Assembly (NCBI GenBank): GCA_045580105.1
Contig: JAZNNH010000002.1
Coordinates: 1 to 59,154, forward strand
Direction: 5' to 3'
DNA length: 59,154 bases
Source of the DNA: RGIG5579 sp045580105
GTDB taxonomy: Bacteria; Bacillota; Clostridia; Oscillospirales; SIG627
In this document: piece after piece, positions 35,261 through 43,307 of the stretch
Numbering within the stretch: the stretch's first letter is position 1
Layout: each line of letters starts with the position of its first letter
Position numbers and translations under genes: made by a program
Notes under the pieces: model-generated
Seen by the model: only the letters and a program-made list of their open reading frames with translations
Told to the model about the DNA's origin: nothing
The model's database searches: none

Positions 35261-36640
35261 TTATGCTTCGAGCGCCTTTGCCGCTTCCAGCATAATGGCG
35301 CATTCCATACGCTTTTTGAACAGCTTACAGCCGTATTCATATACGCCGTTCACGCTGCCCGTTGCGTGGTAGGAATTGGCAGCACAACCGCCGGAGCAGT
35401 AGAGCTTTGCCCAGCAGTCTTGGCATTCGGGCTTGGCATATACGTTGCAAGCCATAAATTGATCGCGAACGGCTTCATTTGTCACACCGTCCCATATGTT
35501 ACCGAGGAGGAATTGCTCGTCTCCGACAAACTGATGACAAGGATACAGATCGCCCCAGGGGGTCACAGCCATATATTCCGTTCCGGAACCACAGCCGGAA
35601 ACGCGCTTATAGATGCAAGGACCGCCCTTTAAATCAATCATATAGTGATAGAAGGTAAATGGCTTTCCGCTCTTTCTTTTCTCAAGCATAAGCTCTGCCA
35701 AGCGTTCGTATTGATCCAGTACGATCGGAAGGTCTTTGTCGGTCAAAGCGCAGGGATCATCGGGAGCACAAACCACGGGCTCCATGCTCAGTTCCGTAAA
35801 GCCCAAACGGAGCATTTCTTTGATATCGTTCAAAAAATCGGGGTTTCGATGGGTGAACGTGCCGCGCATATAGTAATTCTTGTGACCGCGCGCCTCCACC
35901 AATTCTTGAAACTTGGGAACGATTTTCTCCCAGCTTCCCACGTCGTTCATATCCACGCGGAAGTGATCGTGGATTTCTTTTCGACCGTCCAAGCTCAGAA
36001 CCACGTTGCTCATTTCACGATTGGCAAAGTCAATCACGTCTTTATCAATGAGTACACCATTAGTCGTCAGAGTGAAGCGGAAGTTCTTTCCGGTTTCTTT
36101 TTCGCGCGCTCTGGCATAGCCGACAAGCGCGCGGATCATATCAAAGTTCATCAGCGGTTCGCCGCCGAAAAAGTCAACCTCTAAATTGGTTCTTCCTTTG
36201 GAATTCTCAATCAGAAAATCCAGCGCTCGTTTTCCCGTTTCCAAACTCATCAGAGCGCGTTTTCCCTGATAGTTTCCTTGACTTGCAAAGCAGTAAGCGC
36301 AGTTTAAATTGCAGGTGTGGGCAACGTGCAGGCAAAGCGCTTTGACCACGCCGCTTGTCTTCTGTTTCAAATCCTGCGCCATCGGAGAGAACGTGTCCGG
36401 TGTGAACAGCTTTCCGTCTTCCTTGAGCTGTGTGACCTGCTCGTAACACTCCTCCAACTCCGAAAGCGAAACTTCGGGGTCGTTGCCGTATTTTGCAAGA
36501 AGTTTTTTCAATAGCGCATCTTTTTCGGTGGACTCATACTCCGAAATCAAGTCGTATGCTACTTCGTCCACAACGTGAACCGAACCGGAAAAAATATCCA
36601 GTACAATGTTCAGTCCGCCAAGCTGATAGCAATGTATCAT
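35261..36640 (-). CDS. scfB: SCIFF peptide radical SAM maturase
   Basis: 459 residues. The first 95 or so residues look like a peptide-binding recognition domain. The radical SAM cluster motif is CNLNCAYC (Cys110, 114, 117). The C-terminal SPASM/twitch part holds many cysteines (GCGSG, LYPCHQF, CNVYAKPECQDCWAKLYCSGGC) for two auxiliary clusters. Family members such as CteB install thioether crosslinks from Cys to residues of the SCIFF peptide (ranthipeptides). AAGGAG precedes the start. The substrate gene is just upstream. Confidence 0.96.
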   Translation of the reverse strand: MIHCYQLGGLNIVLDIFSGSVHVVDEVAYDLISEYESTEKDALLKKLLAKYGNDPEVSLSELEECYEQVTQLKEDGKLFTPDTFSPMAQDLKQKTSGVVKALCLHVAHTCNLNCAYCFASQGNYQGKRALMSLETGKRALDFLIENSKGRTNLEVDFFGGEPLMNFDMIRALVGYARAREKETGKNFRFTLTTNGVLIDKDVIDFANREMSNVVLSLDGRKEIHDHFRVDMNDVGSWEKIVPKFQELVEARGHKNYYMRGTFTHRNPDFLNDIKEMLRLGFTELSMEPVVCAPDDPCALTDKDLPIVLDQYERLAELMLEKRKSGKPFTFYHYMIDLKGGPCIYKRVSGCGSGTEYMAVTPWGDLYPCHQFVGDEQFLLGNIWDGVTNEAVRDQFMACNVYAKPECQDCWAKLYCSGGCAANSYHATGSVNGVYEYGCKLFKKRMECAIMLEAAKALEA

Positions 36641-36657
36641 AAAATCTCCTTTTCACC

Positions 36658-36690
36658 GAAAAAAATGCCGCCATAGGCGGCATTTTTTAA
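36658..36690 (-). terminator. Terminator/attenuator hairpin between scfA and scfB
   Basis: ATGCCGCC, loop of 3, GGCGGCAT with seven T after it on the minus strand (and T on the other side too). It lies 8 bases after the scfA stop and 18 bases before the scfB start, so most transcripts may end after the peptide gene, with readthrough feeding the maturase. Confidence 0.88.
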
Positions 36691-36698
36691 TTGGATTT

Positions 36699-36848
36699 TT
36701 ATTTGCTTTCTTTGTTTTCACACTGCTGATTGGCAATACCGCAACTGGTTTTGCAAGCAGATTGGCAAGAAGTCTGGCATTCGCCGCAGCCGCCTTTTTT
36801 TGCGCTTTCACAAAGATTTTTGGTTTCGAGGGTTAAAATGTGTTTCAT
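36699..36848 (-). CDS. scfA: SCIFF peptide (six-cysteines-in-forty-five ranthipeptide precursor)
   Basis: 49 residues, too short for most gene finders. Starts MKHILTLETKNL (leader) and continues with core CGECQTSCQSACKTSCG, then C43. The six family cysteines are C21, C24, C28, C32, C36 and C43; an extra Cys13 is in the leader. The sequence closely follows the family form known to me across Clostridia. GAAGGAG lies 9 bases before the ATG. Modified product and role in the cell are unknown. Confidence 0.96.
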   Translation of the reverse strand: MKHILTLETKNLCESAKKGGCGECQTSCQSACKTSCGIANQQCENKESK

Positions 36849-36878
36849 GATTCGACTCCTTCGCAAAATGATTGATTT

Positions 36879-36907
36879 ATTATAGCATGTTTTTTTCCAT
36901 AAGTCAA
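36879..36907 (-). promoter_or_regulatory. Strong SigA promoter of scfA-scfB
   Basis: TTGACT, 17 bases, TATAAT on the minus strand, about 30 bases before scfA. Confidence 0.8.
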
Positions 36908-37090
36908 TCTAACAAAGAGAATTTTCGCCCATTTTCTCGGATAATCTTCAAAGTGGAGCTTTGTTTTGTGAATTTTTTACGTCGTCGGTTTTATTTTCTT
37001 GAAAAACTGCCCACGGTAAAAGTCCTTTTGAACGATCGAAAAGAGGATGGGATCGCTGCTTGATTTTTCTCTTTCGATTGGGAAAAAGGT
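36908..37090. other. Intergenic stretch between divergent scfA and marR promoters
   Basis: I see no gene, repeat or stable hairpin here; it is AT-rich and bounded by the two promoters. Confidence 0.5.
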
Positions 37091-37119
37091 TTGACAAAAC
37101 AGAGCTTTTCGGGTAAAAT
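37091..37119 (+). promoter_or_regulatory. SigA promoter of marR-like gene
   Basis: TTGACA, 17 bases, TAAAAT, 50 bases before the chosen ATG. Confidence 0.75.
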
Positions 37120-37168
37120 ATCAATGTTGACTGTGCAACGAAAATCCGCGTTTTTCGGAGGTTCTTTT

Positions 37169-37630
37169 ATGCTGTTTCGTTTCTTTCGTTTTTCAATGTG
37201 CTTATCTTCCATTTCTCACTGTATTCAAAAGATTTGCAGTAAAGAAATGAAAAAAATCGGATTGAAAGGTTCTTACGTACCGTATCTTGCCACGTTAGAC
37301 CGCTTTCAGGAAGAGGGGGTAACGGCGGCAAAGCTTTGTGAACTGTGTGACCGCGACAAAGCGGCGGTTTCGCGCGCCCTTTCCGAATTGGAGGAAAAGG
37401 GTCTTTTGGTACGCGAAGAGGAAAACGGAAGAGTTTATCGCATTCGTTTGTTTTTAACCGAAAAGGGAAAAAGGGCGGCGTCTTTCATCAAAGAAAAGGT
37501 GCAGTTTGCGGTCGAGCAAGCGGTAAAGGGGATTCCCGAGGAACAGCGAATCATTTTTGTGGAATCATTTCAGCATATTTCAAAAAATCTTCAGGATCTG
37601 ACGAAAGAGGAGAATCTCGGCGACCTGTAA
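37169..37630 (+). CDS. MarR family transcriptional regulator
   Basis: 153 residues with a winged-helix core: VTAAKLCELCDRDKAAVSRA recognition region, LSELEEKGLLVREE, then the wing and LTEKGKRAA, all typical MarR. The start is set by CGGAGG 8 bases upstream of ATG 37169; further upstream in-frame codons overlap the promoter. Divergent from the scf operon and convergent with the mnmM-like gene (stop codons one base apart). No effector or operator can be named. Confidence 0.85.
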   Translation: MLFRFFRFSMCLSSISHCIQKICSKEMKKIGLKGSYVPYLATLDRFQEEGVTAAKLCELCDRDKAAVSRALSELEEKGLLVREEENGRVYRIRLFLTEKGKRAASFIKEKVQFAVEQAVKGIPEEQRIIFVESFQHISKNLQDLTKEENLGDL

Positions 37631-37631
37631 T

Positions 37632-38198
37632 TTACGCGTTTTTTTGAATCAGAATTGCCATCGGAGGGCAACCGACACGATTGATAAAGTGGGTTTGCAG
37701 AACGCTGTACTTGCTTTGATCGACGCTCTCTAAAAAGGAAAGAATCCGATCGCGCTCTTCGGTCCCGTTTTCCTTTCCGTAGTAGAGGCAAAGTGTCATC
37801 ACCCCGCCCGGCTTGAGAAGTGTGAGCGCTTTTTGAATGGCAACAAGCGACGTGTCTGCCCGAGAGAATTTGTTGTGATCACCGCCGGGTAACCAGCCGA
37901 AATTAAACATAATGCCCCCAACGCTTTCTTTCGTAGTAAAATCATCGATTTTGCTGTGGCAGGAAAGAATCACGCGGGCATTTTTTATATGGTTTTCCGC
38001 AAGAAGCTGCCTTGTGCTTTCCACCGCCGCCTCTTGAATGTCAAGGGCGATGACCTCGCCCTTTTCTCCGACAAGCTTTGCCAGAAAGAGCGTATCGCGG
38101 CCGCGACCTGCGGTTGCATCGATGCAACGATCTCCGGGCTTGATCTGTTCTGCCATAAATTTGTGGGAAAGCCCGAGTGCGTTAAAAGGATAATTCAT
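37632..38198 (-). CDS. mnmM: Class I SAM methyltransferase, MnmM (YtqB) family
   Basis: 188 residues. Motif I is CIDATAGRGRDTLFLAKLVG (about 26-45) and the family motif MFNFGWLPGGDHN follows (about 99-111), both diagnostic of the YtqB group. YtqB has been reported as the methyltransferase that completes mnm5s2U on the wobble base of tRNA in Gram-positive bacteria lacking MnmC. MnmE and MnmG, which act earlier in that pathway, are encoded at 48-52 kb. AAGGTGAG precedes the start. Confidence 0.85.
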   Translation of the reverse strand: MNYPFNALGLSHKFMAEQIKPGDRCIDATAGRGRDTLFLAKLVGEKGEVIALDIQEAAVESTRQLLAENHIKNARVILSCHSKIDDFTTKESVGGIMFNFGWLPGGDHNKFSRADTSLVAIQKALTLLKPGGVMTLCLYYGKENGTEERDRILSFLESVDQSKYSVLQTHFINRVGCPPMAILIQKNA

Positions 38199-38223
38199 AT
38201 TCTCACCTTGTTCATTTTTCTTT

Positions 38224-38252
38224 ATTATACAAAATCAAAGCTTATTTTTCAA
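38224..38252 (-). promoter_or_regulatory. SigA promoter of mnmM-like gene
   Basis: TTGAAA, 17 bases, TATAAT on the minus strand. Confidence 0.72.
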
Positions 38253-38270
38253 TAAATAAAACGTGTTCTC

Positions 38271-38299
38271 TTGACGAAAGATAGGGAAAAGAGTATACT
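38271..38299 (+). promoter_or_regulatory. SigA promoter of the papain-like protein gene
   Basis: TTGACG, 17 bases, TATACT, 34 bases before the TTG start. Confidence 0.72.
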
Positions 38300-38333
38300 G
38301 GTGCAAATCATCTTAGAATAAGGAGGTGTCTTC

Positions 38334-38882
38334 TTGGAAAAGGAAGTCTACTTGGTTTTATCACAGTCCGGATCTTGGCTTTCCAACATCATCAAGATCG
38401 TAACCCGATATGAATACAACCACATTTCGATTTCTCTTGATGCGAATCTGGATCCGATGTATTCCTTTGGAAGAAGACAGCCCTATAATCCCTTTTGGGG
38501 TGGTTTTGTCAAAGAGTATCTTTGGAAAGGAACGTTTTACCGTTTTCCCCATACCAAATGTCAAATTCTAAAGCTTGGAGTAAGCGAAGAGCAGCACGCC
38601 AAGCTTTCCGAGTTTCTCGAAACGATGTATGCCAGTCGCCGGCATTACGGATATAACTTCGTGGGTCTTTGCCTTGCTGCACTCAACATCCGCCGTCCGG
38701 CGAATAAAAAGTACTATTGCTCCGAGTTTTTAAAAGCTCTTTTCATCAAATTTGAAATCCCCGGTGCAAAGGATCTTCCAAAGATTGCACATCCTTGCCA
38801 TTTTCTCGATTTGCAGGGGGTTGCGTGCGTTTACCACGGTCTGCTTCGTGATTACCCCAACAATGCCCATAAAGAAAAATAA
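38334..38882 (+). CDS. Permuted NlpC/P60-like (papain-fold) protein
   Basis: 182 residues from a TTG start with a full AAGGAGGTG site 5 bases upstream. The likely catalytic His30 (EYNHISISLD) comes before the likely catalytic Cys129 (KKYYCSEFLKALF), the permuted order seen in YiiX/YebB and LRAT-like members of the superfamily. No signal peptide, so it should be cytoplasmic or membrane-associated. Possible acyl-hydrolase, amidase or peptidase; substrate unknown. Confidence 0.7.
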   Translation: MEKEVYLVLSQSGSWLSNIIKIVTRYEYNHISISLDANLDPMYSFGRRQPYNPFWGGFVKEYLWKGTFYRFPHTKCQILKLGVSEEQHAKLSEFLETMYASRRHYGYNFVGLCLAALNIRRPANKKYYCSEFLKALFIKFEIPGAKDLPKIAHPCHFLDLQGVACVYHGLLRDYPNNAHKEK

Positions 38883-38911
38883 ATCCCAAGGACTGTGTTC
38901 TTGGGATTTTT
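38881..38911. terminator. Terminator between convergent papain-like gene and tauE
   Basis: AAATCCCAAG, loop, CTTGGGATTTTT; usable in both directions but with the better T tract for the plus strand. Confidence 0.8.
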
Positions 38912-38928
38912 GTGAAAAGAGGAACGCT

Positions 38929-39705
38929 TTACGCAATACCGAAAAACTCTAAGAGAACTTTTCCCACCAACAGCACGATCACAAGCAAAATGAAGGGACG
39001 AACGATTTTCGAACCGTTTTTCAAGGCAAGCCCTGCCCCCAGATACTGCCCCGTGCAAGAAAAGACGGCGGCAACCAGGCCCAGCGGAATCAGCACTTTT
39101 CCGGCAACAAGAGAGGTGAAGAGGGCACCGACGTTGGAAGAAAGGTTTACGACCTTTACATTTCCCGATGCCGTACGAACGTCCACTTTTGCAAGATAGC
39201 AGAACGATAGGAGAAGAAAGGTACCCGTTCCGGGGCCGTAGAATCCGTCGTACATACCGAAGATCAGAGAAGAAGTCCAAACAATAGCTTTGCGAAGCGT
39301 TTCGTTGAGGGGTTTTCTTTCTTCCGGCAAATCCTTTTTTCTCAACAGGATCACGGCAATGATGGGCAACACAAAAAGCAGGACGAGCTTTAAGTATTTT
39401 TCATCCGTTGCCAAGTGCAGTTTGGTACCGAAATGCGCCCCCGCCAAGGCAAGTCCGATCGATGGGATTGCCAAAAGCCAATCGACGTATCCGTTTTTGA
39501 TGTAGCGCAGGGTCGATGCCACCGTGCCGATGCAAGAAGAAAGCTTGTTCGTGCCGAGGGCTTGGTGCATCGGAAGTCCGGCAAGAAGATAGGTGGGCAG
39601 GGAAATGATCCCGCCCCCTCCGCCGATGGCATCCATAAAGGATGCGCAGAAAACGCCGAAGCAGATCAAAAAAACCATCCAGATGGGATATCCAAAGAAC
39701 TCCAT
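38929..39705 (-). CDS. TauE/SafE family membrane permease
   Basis: 258 residues with about seven to eight spans. The family repeats are recognisable: FMDAIGGGGGIISLPTYLLAG near the N-terminus (about 24-44) and FGMYDGFYGPGTGTFLLLSF in the second half. Members export or import sulfite, sulfoacetate and other organosulfur anions, but specificity is not readable. AAGGAG precedes the ATG. No good promoter lies between it and tRNA-Leu, so it may depend on readthrough from the tRNA promoter. Confidence 0.88.
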   Translation of the reverse strand: MEFFGYPIWMVFLICFGVFCASFMDAIGGGGGIISLPTYLLAGLPMHQALGTNKLSSCIGTVASTLRYIKNGYVDWLLAIPSIGLALAGAHFGTKLHLATDEKYLKLVLLFVLPIIAVILLRKKDLPEERKPLNETLRKAIVWTSSLIFGMYDGFYGPGTGTFLLLSFCYLAKVDVRTASGNVKVVNLSSNVGALFTSLVAGKVLIPLGLVAAVFSCTGQYLGAGLALKNGSKIVRPFILLVIVLLVGKVLLEFFGIA

Positions 39706-39760
39706 GTGTTGCTCCTTATTTGAAATTTACCGGCTCAGAAACGTCGCTCGGATTCTCTAC

Positions 39761-39804
39761 AAAGAAAAAGAACCTCAATTACGCGTTTCGCGTGTCGAGG
39801 TTCT
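39761..39804 (-). terminator. Terminator after tRNA-Leu
   Basis: On the minus strand AGAACCTC ... ACGCG-AAA-CGCGT ... GAGGTTCT then TTTTTC: a two-part stem ending in a T run, right after the tRNA 3' end. Confidence 0.8.
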
Positions 39805-39808
39805 CGAC

Positions 39809-39892
39809 TGGTGCGGGTGACAGGACTTGAACCTGCACGTTGGAAACACCAGATCCTAAATCTGGCGCGTCTGCCAATTCCGCCACACCCGC
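39809..39892 (-). tRNA. tRNA-Leu(UAG)
   Basis: 84 bases including an encoded CCA. Acceptor GCGGGTG pairs with CACCCGC, anticodon stem CCAGA/TCTGG, loop TTTAGGA with anticodon TAG, a long variable arm typical of class II tRNA, and T loop GTTCAAGTC. Reads CUN leucine codons. Confidence 0.97.
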
Positions 39893-39901
39893 GTCCGACT
39901 C

Positions 39902-39930
39902 AGTGTATACCAAAAAGAAAAATTTGTCAA
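39902..39930 (-). promoter_or_regulatory. SigA promoter of tRNA-Leu
   Basis: TTGACA, 17 bases, TACACT on the minus strand. Its -35 box abuts the Shine-Dalgarno of the divergent gene that starts at 39941. Confidence 0.75.
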
Positions 39931-39940
39931 GGAGGAGAAT

Positions 39941-41533
39941 ATGTTCTATCGCGTTTCCGGCCTTCGTCTGTTGCCGGGGGAAGACACTCGTTTGCTATGG
40001 GAAAAAGCCGCCAAAGAGCTGCGAATTGCAACAAAGGATATCACACACTTAAGTTTGTATCGCTCTTCCCTTGATGCCCGCAAAGGGAACGTTGTTTTCC
40101 TCTATACGGTTGACGTTTTTGTTTTCCCGAAATGCCGTGTTCGAAAAGGAGCACGGTGCACCGTCATCGAGTCGGAATATTGCTATCAGATCCCCCAAAA
40201 TCTGTCTTCCGAAAAAAGACCGATCGTGGTGGGATTCGGTCCTGCGGGAATGTTTGCCGCACTGGTTATGGCGCGAGCAGGACTTTGCCCGATCGTCATC
40301 GAGCGGGGAAAGAAGGTTGAAGAGAGAAGTGCGGACGTATCTGCTTTCTTTGCCGGAAATCGACTGAATCCTCAGTCCAACGTTCCATTCGGAGAGGGAG
40401 GGGCGGGCACGTTTTCCGACGGGAAACTGAATACCTTACTGAAAGATAAGAACGAGCGCGGAAGATTCGTTTTGCAGGAATTTGTCAAAGCCGGTGCACC
40501 GGAAGAGATTTTGCATCGAAATAAGCCCCATATCGGAACCGACCGATTGCGCGTTGCCGTCCGCACGATTCGCGAAGAGATTTTGCGCTTGGGCGGAACC
40601 ATTTATTTTGAAAGTCAGTTTTTAAAACCGATCCTTGAAAACGGGCGGGTTGTCGGAGCAAAAATCCGCTTTTCGGATGGAGAACGATCTCTTTTGACCG
40701 ATGCGCTCTTTCTTGCCATCGGACACAGTGCAAGAGATACCTTTTTATCGCTTCGCGAAGCGGGAATCCCGATGGAAAAGAAGATTTTTTCCGTCGGACT
40801 TCGCATTGAACATTTACAGTCCAAAATCAACGAGGCACAGTACGGCGCGATGGCATCTTGCCCCGATTTGCCGGCTGCGGATTATAAACTTGCCGTTCCG
40901 ACCTCGATCGGAAAAACACTCTATACCTTCTGTATGTGCCCCGGTGGCGTGGTCGTTCCCGCCGCCTCGGAAGAGGGGGGTGTGGTTGTGAACGGAATGA
41001 GTAATTTCAGCCGCAACGAGCGCAATGCCAACAGCGCTCTGCTGCTGAACGTTTTGCCCGAGGAATTACCGCAGGATCTTTTTTCCGGCTTTTCTTTTCA
41101 AAGGAAACTGGAAGAAGAAGCGTTTGTGGCAGGCGGCGGTGACTTTTCCGCACCGGCAGAGCTTCTTGCAGATTTCTTTTCCGGAACGCAAAGCGAGGGC
41201 TTTGGCAGCGTCATTCCCAGCTACGCCCGCGGTGTCAAAAAAGCGAAAATGGATCGCATTCTACCGCCGCAATATGTTGCCGCAATGCGGGAAGGAATTC
41301 AAAAAATGGGACAGATTTTATCGGGATTTGATGATCCCGAAGCCGTTTTGACGGGGGTCGAATCCCGCGCGACCTGTCCTGTCAGAATCGTTCGCGGGGA
41401 AGGGCTTCAAAGCCCTGTCTTGGGACTGTATCCCATCGGGGAAGGCGCCGGTTATGCAGGGGGCATTATGTCCTCGGCAATGGACGGTATGAAAGCGGCG
41501 GAGGCCTATTTTCAAACGTTGGAGAGAACATAA
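39941..41533 (+). CDS. FAD-dependent NAD(P)H oxidoreductase-like protein (COG2509 type)
   Basis: 530 residues. A N-terminal domain of about 90 residues precedes the Rossmann motif VVGFGPAGMFAALVMARAG (about 95-113), then GEGGAGTFSDGKL and IGHSARDTFLSL, features of the uncharacterised FAD protein group common in Clostridia. It is full length. The ATG follows AAGGAGGAG by 4 bases. Reaction and partner are unknown. The next gene overlaps by one base (TAATG). Confidence 0.82.
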   Translation: MFYRVSGLRLLPGEDTRLLWEKAAKELRIATKDITHLSLYRSSLDARKGNVVFLYTVDVFVFPKCRVRKGARCTVIESEYCYQIPQNLSSEKRPIVVGFGPAGMFAALVMARAGLCPIVIERGKKVEERSADVSAFFAGNRLNPQSNVPFGEGGAGTFSDGKLNTLLKDKNERGRFVLQEFVKAGAPEEILHRNKPHIGTDRLRVAVRTIREEILRLGGTIYFESQFLKPILENGRVVGAKIRFSDGERSLLTDALFLAIGHSARDTFLSLREAGIPMEKKIFSVGLRIEHLQSKINEAQYGAMASCPDLPAADYKLAVPTSIGKTLYTFCMCPGGVVVPAASEEGGVVVNGMSNFSRNERNANSALLLNVLPEELPQDLFSGFSFQRKLEEEAFVAGGGDFSAPAELLADFFSGTQSEGFGSVIPSYARGVKKAKMDRILPPQYVAAMREGIQKMGQILSGFDDPEAVLTGVESRATCPVRIVRGEGLQSPVLGLYPIGEGAGYAGGIMSSAMDGMKAAEAYFQTLERT

Positions 41534-42516
41534 TGGAAGAGAAAAAGATTTCACTGATTATCCCTGTCTATCGCCATCCGGATTGGGTGAAGGACGCACT
41601 GCTTTCCGCGCAAAGCCAAACTTGGCAGAATCTTGAGATCCTTTTAATCGACGACGGATCGCCCGATGGGTGCGGCGCGCTTTGCGACGAGTTTGCCGCA
41701 AAGGATTCGCGTATCACCGTGTTCCACACGGAAAACGCAGGGGTGTCTTCCGCAAGAAACCTTGGCTTGAAGCACGCGACGGGGGATTATATTTCTTTCC
41801 TTGACAGCGACGACGTTCTTGAGCCCGATCATTTAGAACAGCTTGCCCGACTGATCGAGGAAACCGGCGCGGATATCGCATCGCTGTCTATGATTATGGA
41901 AGAAAAATTGGGTGCAAATCAAAGAAAAGAAGATGCAAGCGAGGTTTTGCTTTATTCACAGGAACAGGCAGTCCAATCCATGCATCGGGAAGAAGATTTT
42001 AACGGCTACGTGATGAATAAACTTTATTCTGCCACCTGCCTAGACGGCGTTTTCTTTGACACCGATATTTCCATTCACGAGGATATGCTGTTTTTGTGGG
42101 ATGCGATTTTGCGCTCCAAGAGAATCGTCCATCGAAATATCCAAAGCTACCATTATCTGATTCATCCCGAATCGGCGATGAACCGCGGCTTTTCTCCCCG
42201 TTTTGAAACTAGCATTGATGCCGCCGTCAAAATGAATGAGAAAATGAAACTTCATTTTCCGCAAAGCGCCGATCTATCCGCCAAAACGGTTCTTTTTGCC
42301 GTGCTTTCGGTGGCAAATAAACGAGCACCGGCAGGCGCGCTTGACAAAGAAAGCTACAAGCGTTTGCGAGCGATTCAAAAGCAATATCATTCGGCGGGCG
42401 CATTTTCTTTTATCAAAGGCGTTGAGAACCGAATTTCCTACCGTTTGTTTGCTATCAGCAAAACGCTGTTTTTGCTTTGGAAAAAAATTCTTCTGATTTT
42501 GCGAAAGATCGTTTAA
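41533..42516 (+). CDS. Family 2 glycosyltransferase
   Basis: 327 residues. GT-A fold start ISLIIPVYRHPDWVKDALLS, nucleotide-sugar site LLIDDGSPDGC, and the DxD-like SFLDSDDVLEPDH motif. A basic, hydrophobic C-terminus could contact the membrane. Likely transfers sugar to an envelope glycan; acceptor unknown. Translationally coupled to the FAD gene, though no functional link is evident. Confidence 0.9.
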   Translation: MEEKKISLIIPVYRHPDWVKDALLSAQSQTWQNLEILLIDDGSPDGCGALCDEFAAKDSRITVFHTENAGVSSARNLGLKHATGDYISFLDSDDVLEPDHLEQLARLIEETGADIASLSMIMEEKLGANQRKEDASEVLLYSQEQAVQSMHREEDFNGYVMNKLYSATCLDGVFFDTDISIHEDMLFLWDAILRSKRIVHRNIQSYHYLIHPESAMNRGFSPRFETSIDAAVKMNEKMKLHFPQSADLSAKTVLFAVLSVANKRAPAGALDKESYKRLRAIQKQYHSAGAFSFIKGVENRISYRLFAISKTLFLLWKKILLILRKIV

Positions 42517-42532
42517 AATTTTATAAGATGCC

Positions 42533-42561
42533 TTGCAAAGAACGCAAAATTGTGTTAAAAT
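42533..42561 (+). promoter_or_regulatory. SigA promoter of the ECF S-component gene
   Basis: TTGCAA, 17 bases, TAAAAT, 44 bases before the ATG. Confidence 0.65.
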
Positions 42562-42605
42562 TTCTTTGCATATTTTTGGTAATTTAATGAAATAGGAGTT
42601 TTCTC

Positions 42606-43247
42606 ATGTCAAGGTCCAATCAAAAAGATATTCAAAATCGCATTCAAAAACTTGTCATTTTAGCAGTTTTGTGTGCCATCGTTGCGATTATGCAGTATTT
42701 CGGCGGTGCCATTGCCATTCCGGGTACCGGTCTTTCCATCACGCTCACCCTCGTTCCCATCGTTTTGGGCGCCGTTCTTTACGGCCCGCTGTTCGGTTCG
42801 GTTTTGGGTCTTGTTTTCGGCGCGATGGTTTCTCTTTCCGTCATTCAGGGAACCGCAGGGGTTCTCGCTGCCAATATGTTCAGCCAAAGCCCCGTTTTGA
42901 CGATTTTCCTTTGCCTTTTCAAAGGTCTTGCCTGCGGACTGGTTGCGGGCTTGATCGGAAAGGTTTTAATTCAAAAGAATCTTTACCTCGGCGTCATCTT
43001 AGCTGCTGTTTCCTGTCCTGTGGTTAACACCGGCATTTTCTGCATCGGTTTGGTTTCGTTCTATCGGGAGATCGCGCTCGGCTTTGCCGGCGATTCCTCT
43101 CTTCTGGCTTTTGTCATCCTCGGAATTGTAGGCGTGAACTTTTTGATTGAATTTGCCGTCAACCTCATCTGTGTACCGGTCATCGTTCGCGTGATCGGCG
43201 CTCTGAAAAAAAGCGGCATCCTAAAGCTTTATACTGGAAACGTGTAA
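42606..43247 (+). CDS. ECF transporter S-component (substrate-specific membrane subunit)
   Basis: 213 residues, about six membrane spans after a short charged start. The pattern VLCAIVAIMQYFGG, SITLTLVPIVLGAVLYGPLFG and GLVFGAMV resembles the substrate-binding S-components of the ECF_trnsprt family, in which helix 1 holds a small-residue motif for EcfT contact. It should use the EcfA1A2T module at 7.4-10 kb. The vitamin is not identifiable; type II pantothenate kinase 1.2 kb away makes pantothenate a thin guess. Confidence 0.8.
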   Translation: MSRSNQKDIQNRIQKLVILAVLCAIVAIMQYFGGAIAIPGTGLSITLTLVPIVLGAVLYGPLFGSVLGLVFGAMVSLSVIQGTAGVLAANMFSQSPVLTIFLCLFKGLACGLVAGLIGKVLIQKNLYLGVILAAVSCPVVNTGIFCIGLVSFYREIALGFAGDSSLLAFVILGIVGVNFLIEFAVNLICVPVIVRVIGALKKSGILKLYTGNV

Positions 43248-43263
43248 ACTTTGAATTGTAAAC

Positions 43264-43298
43264 AAAAAAACCGCAAGAGATTTTCTTGCGGTTTTTTG
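43264..43298. terminator. Bidirectional terminator between S-component and ddh
   Basis: AAAACCGCAAGA, loop, TCTTGCGGTTTTTT with A run before and T run after; serves both convergent genes. Confidence 0.88.
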
Positions 43299-43307
43299 TT
43301 TTTTCTT

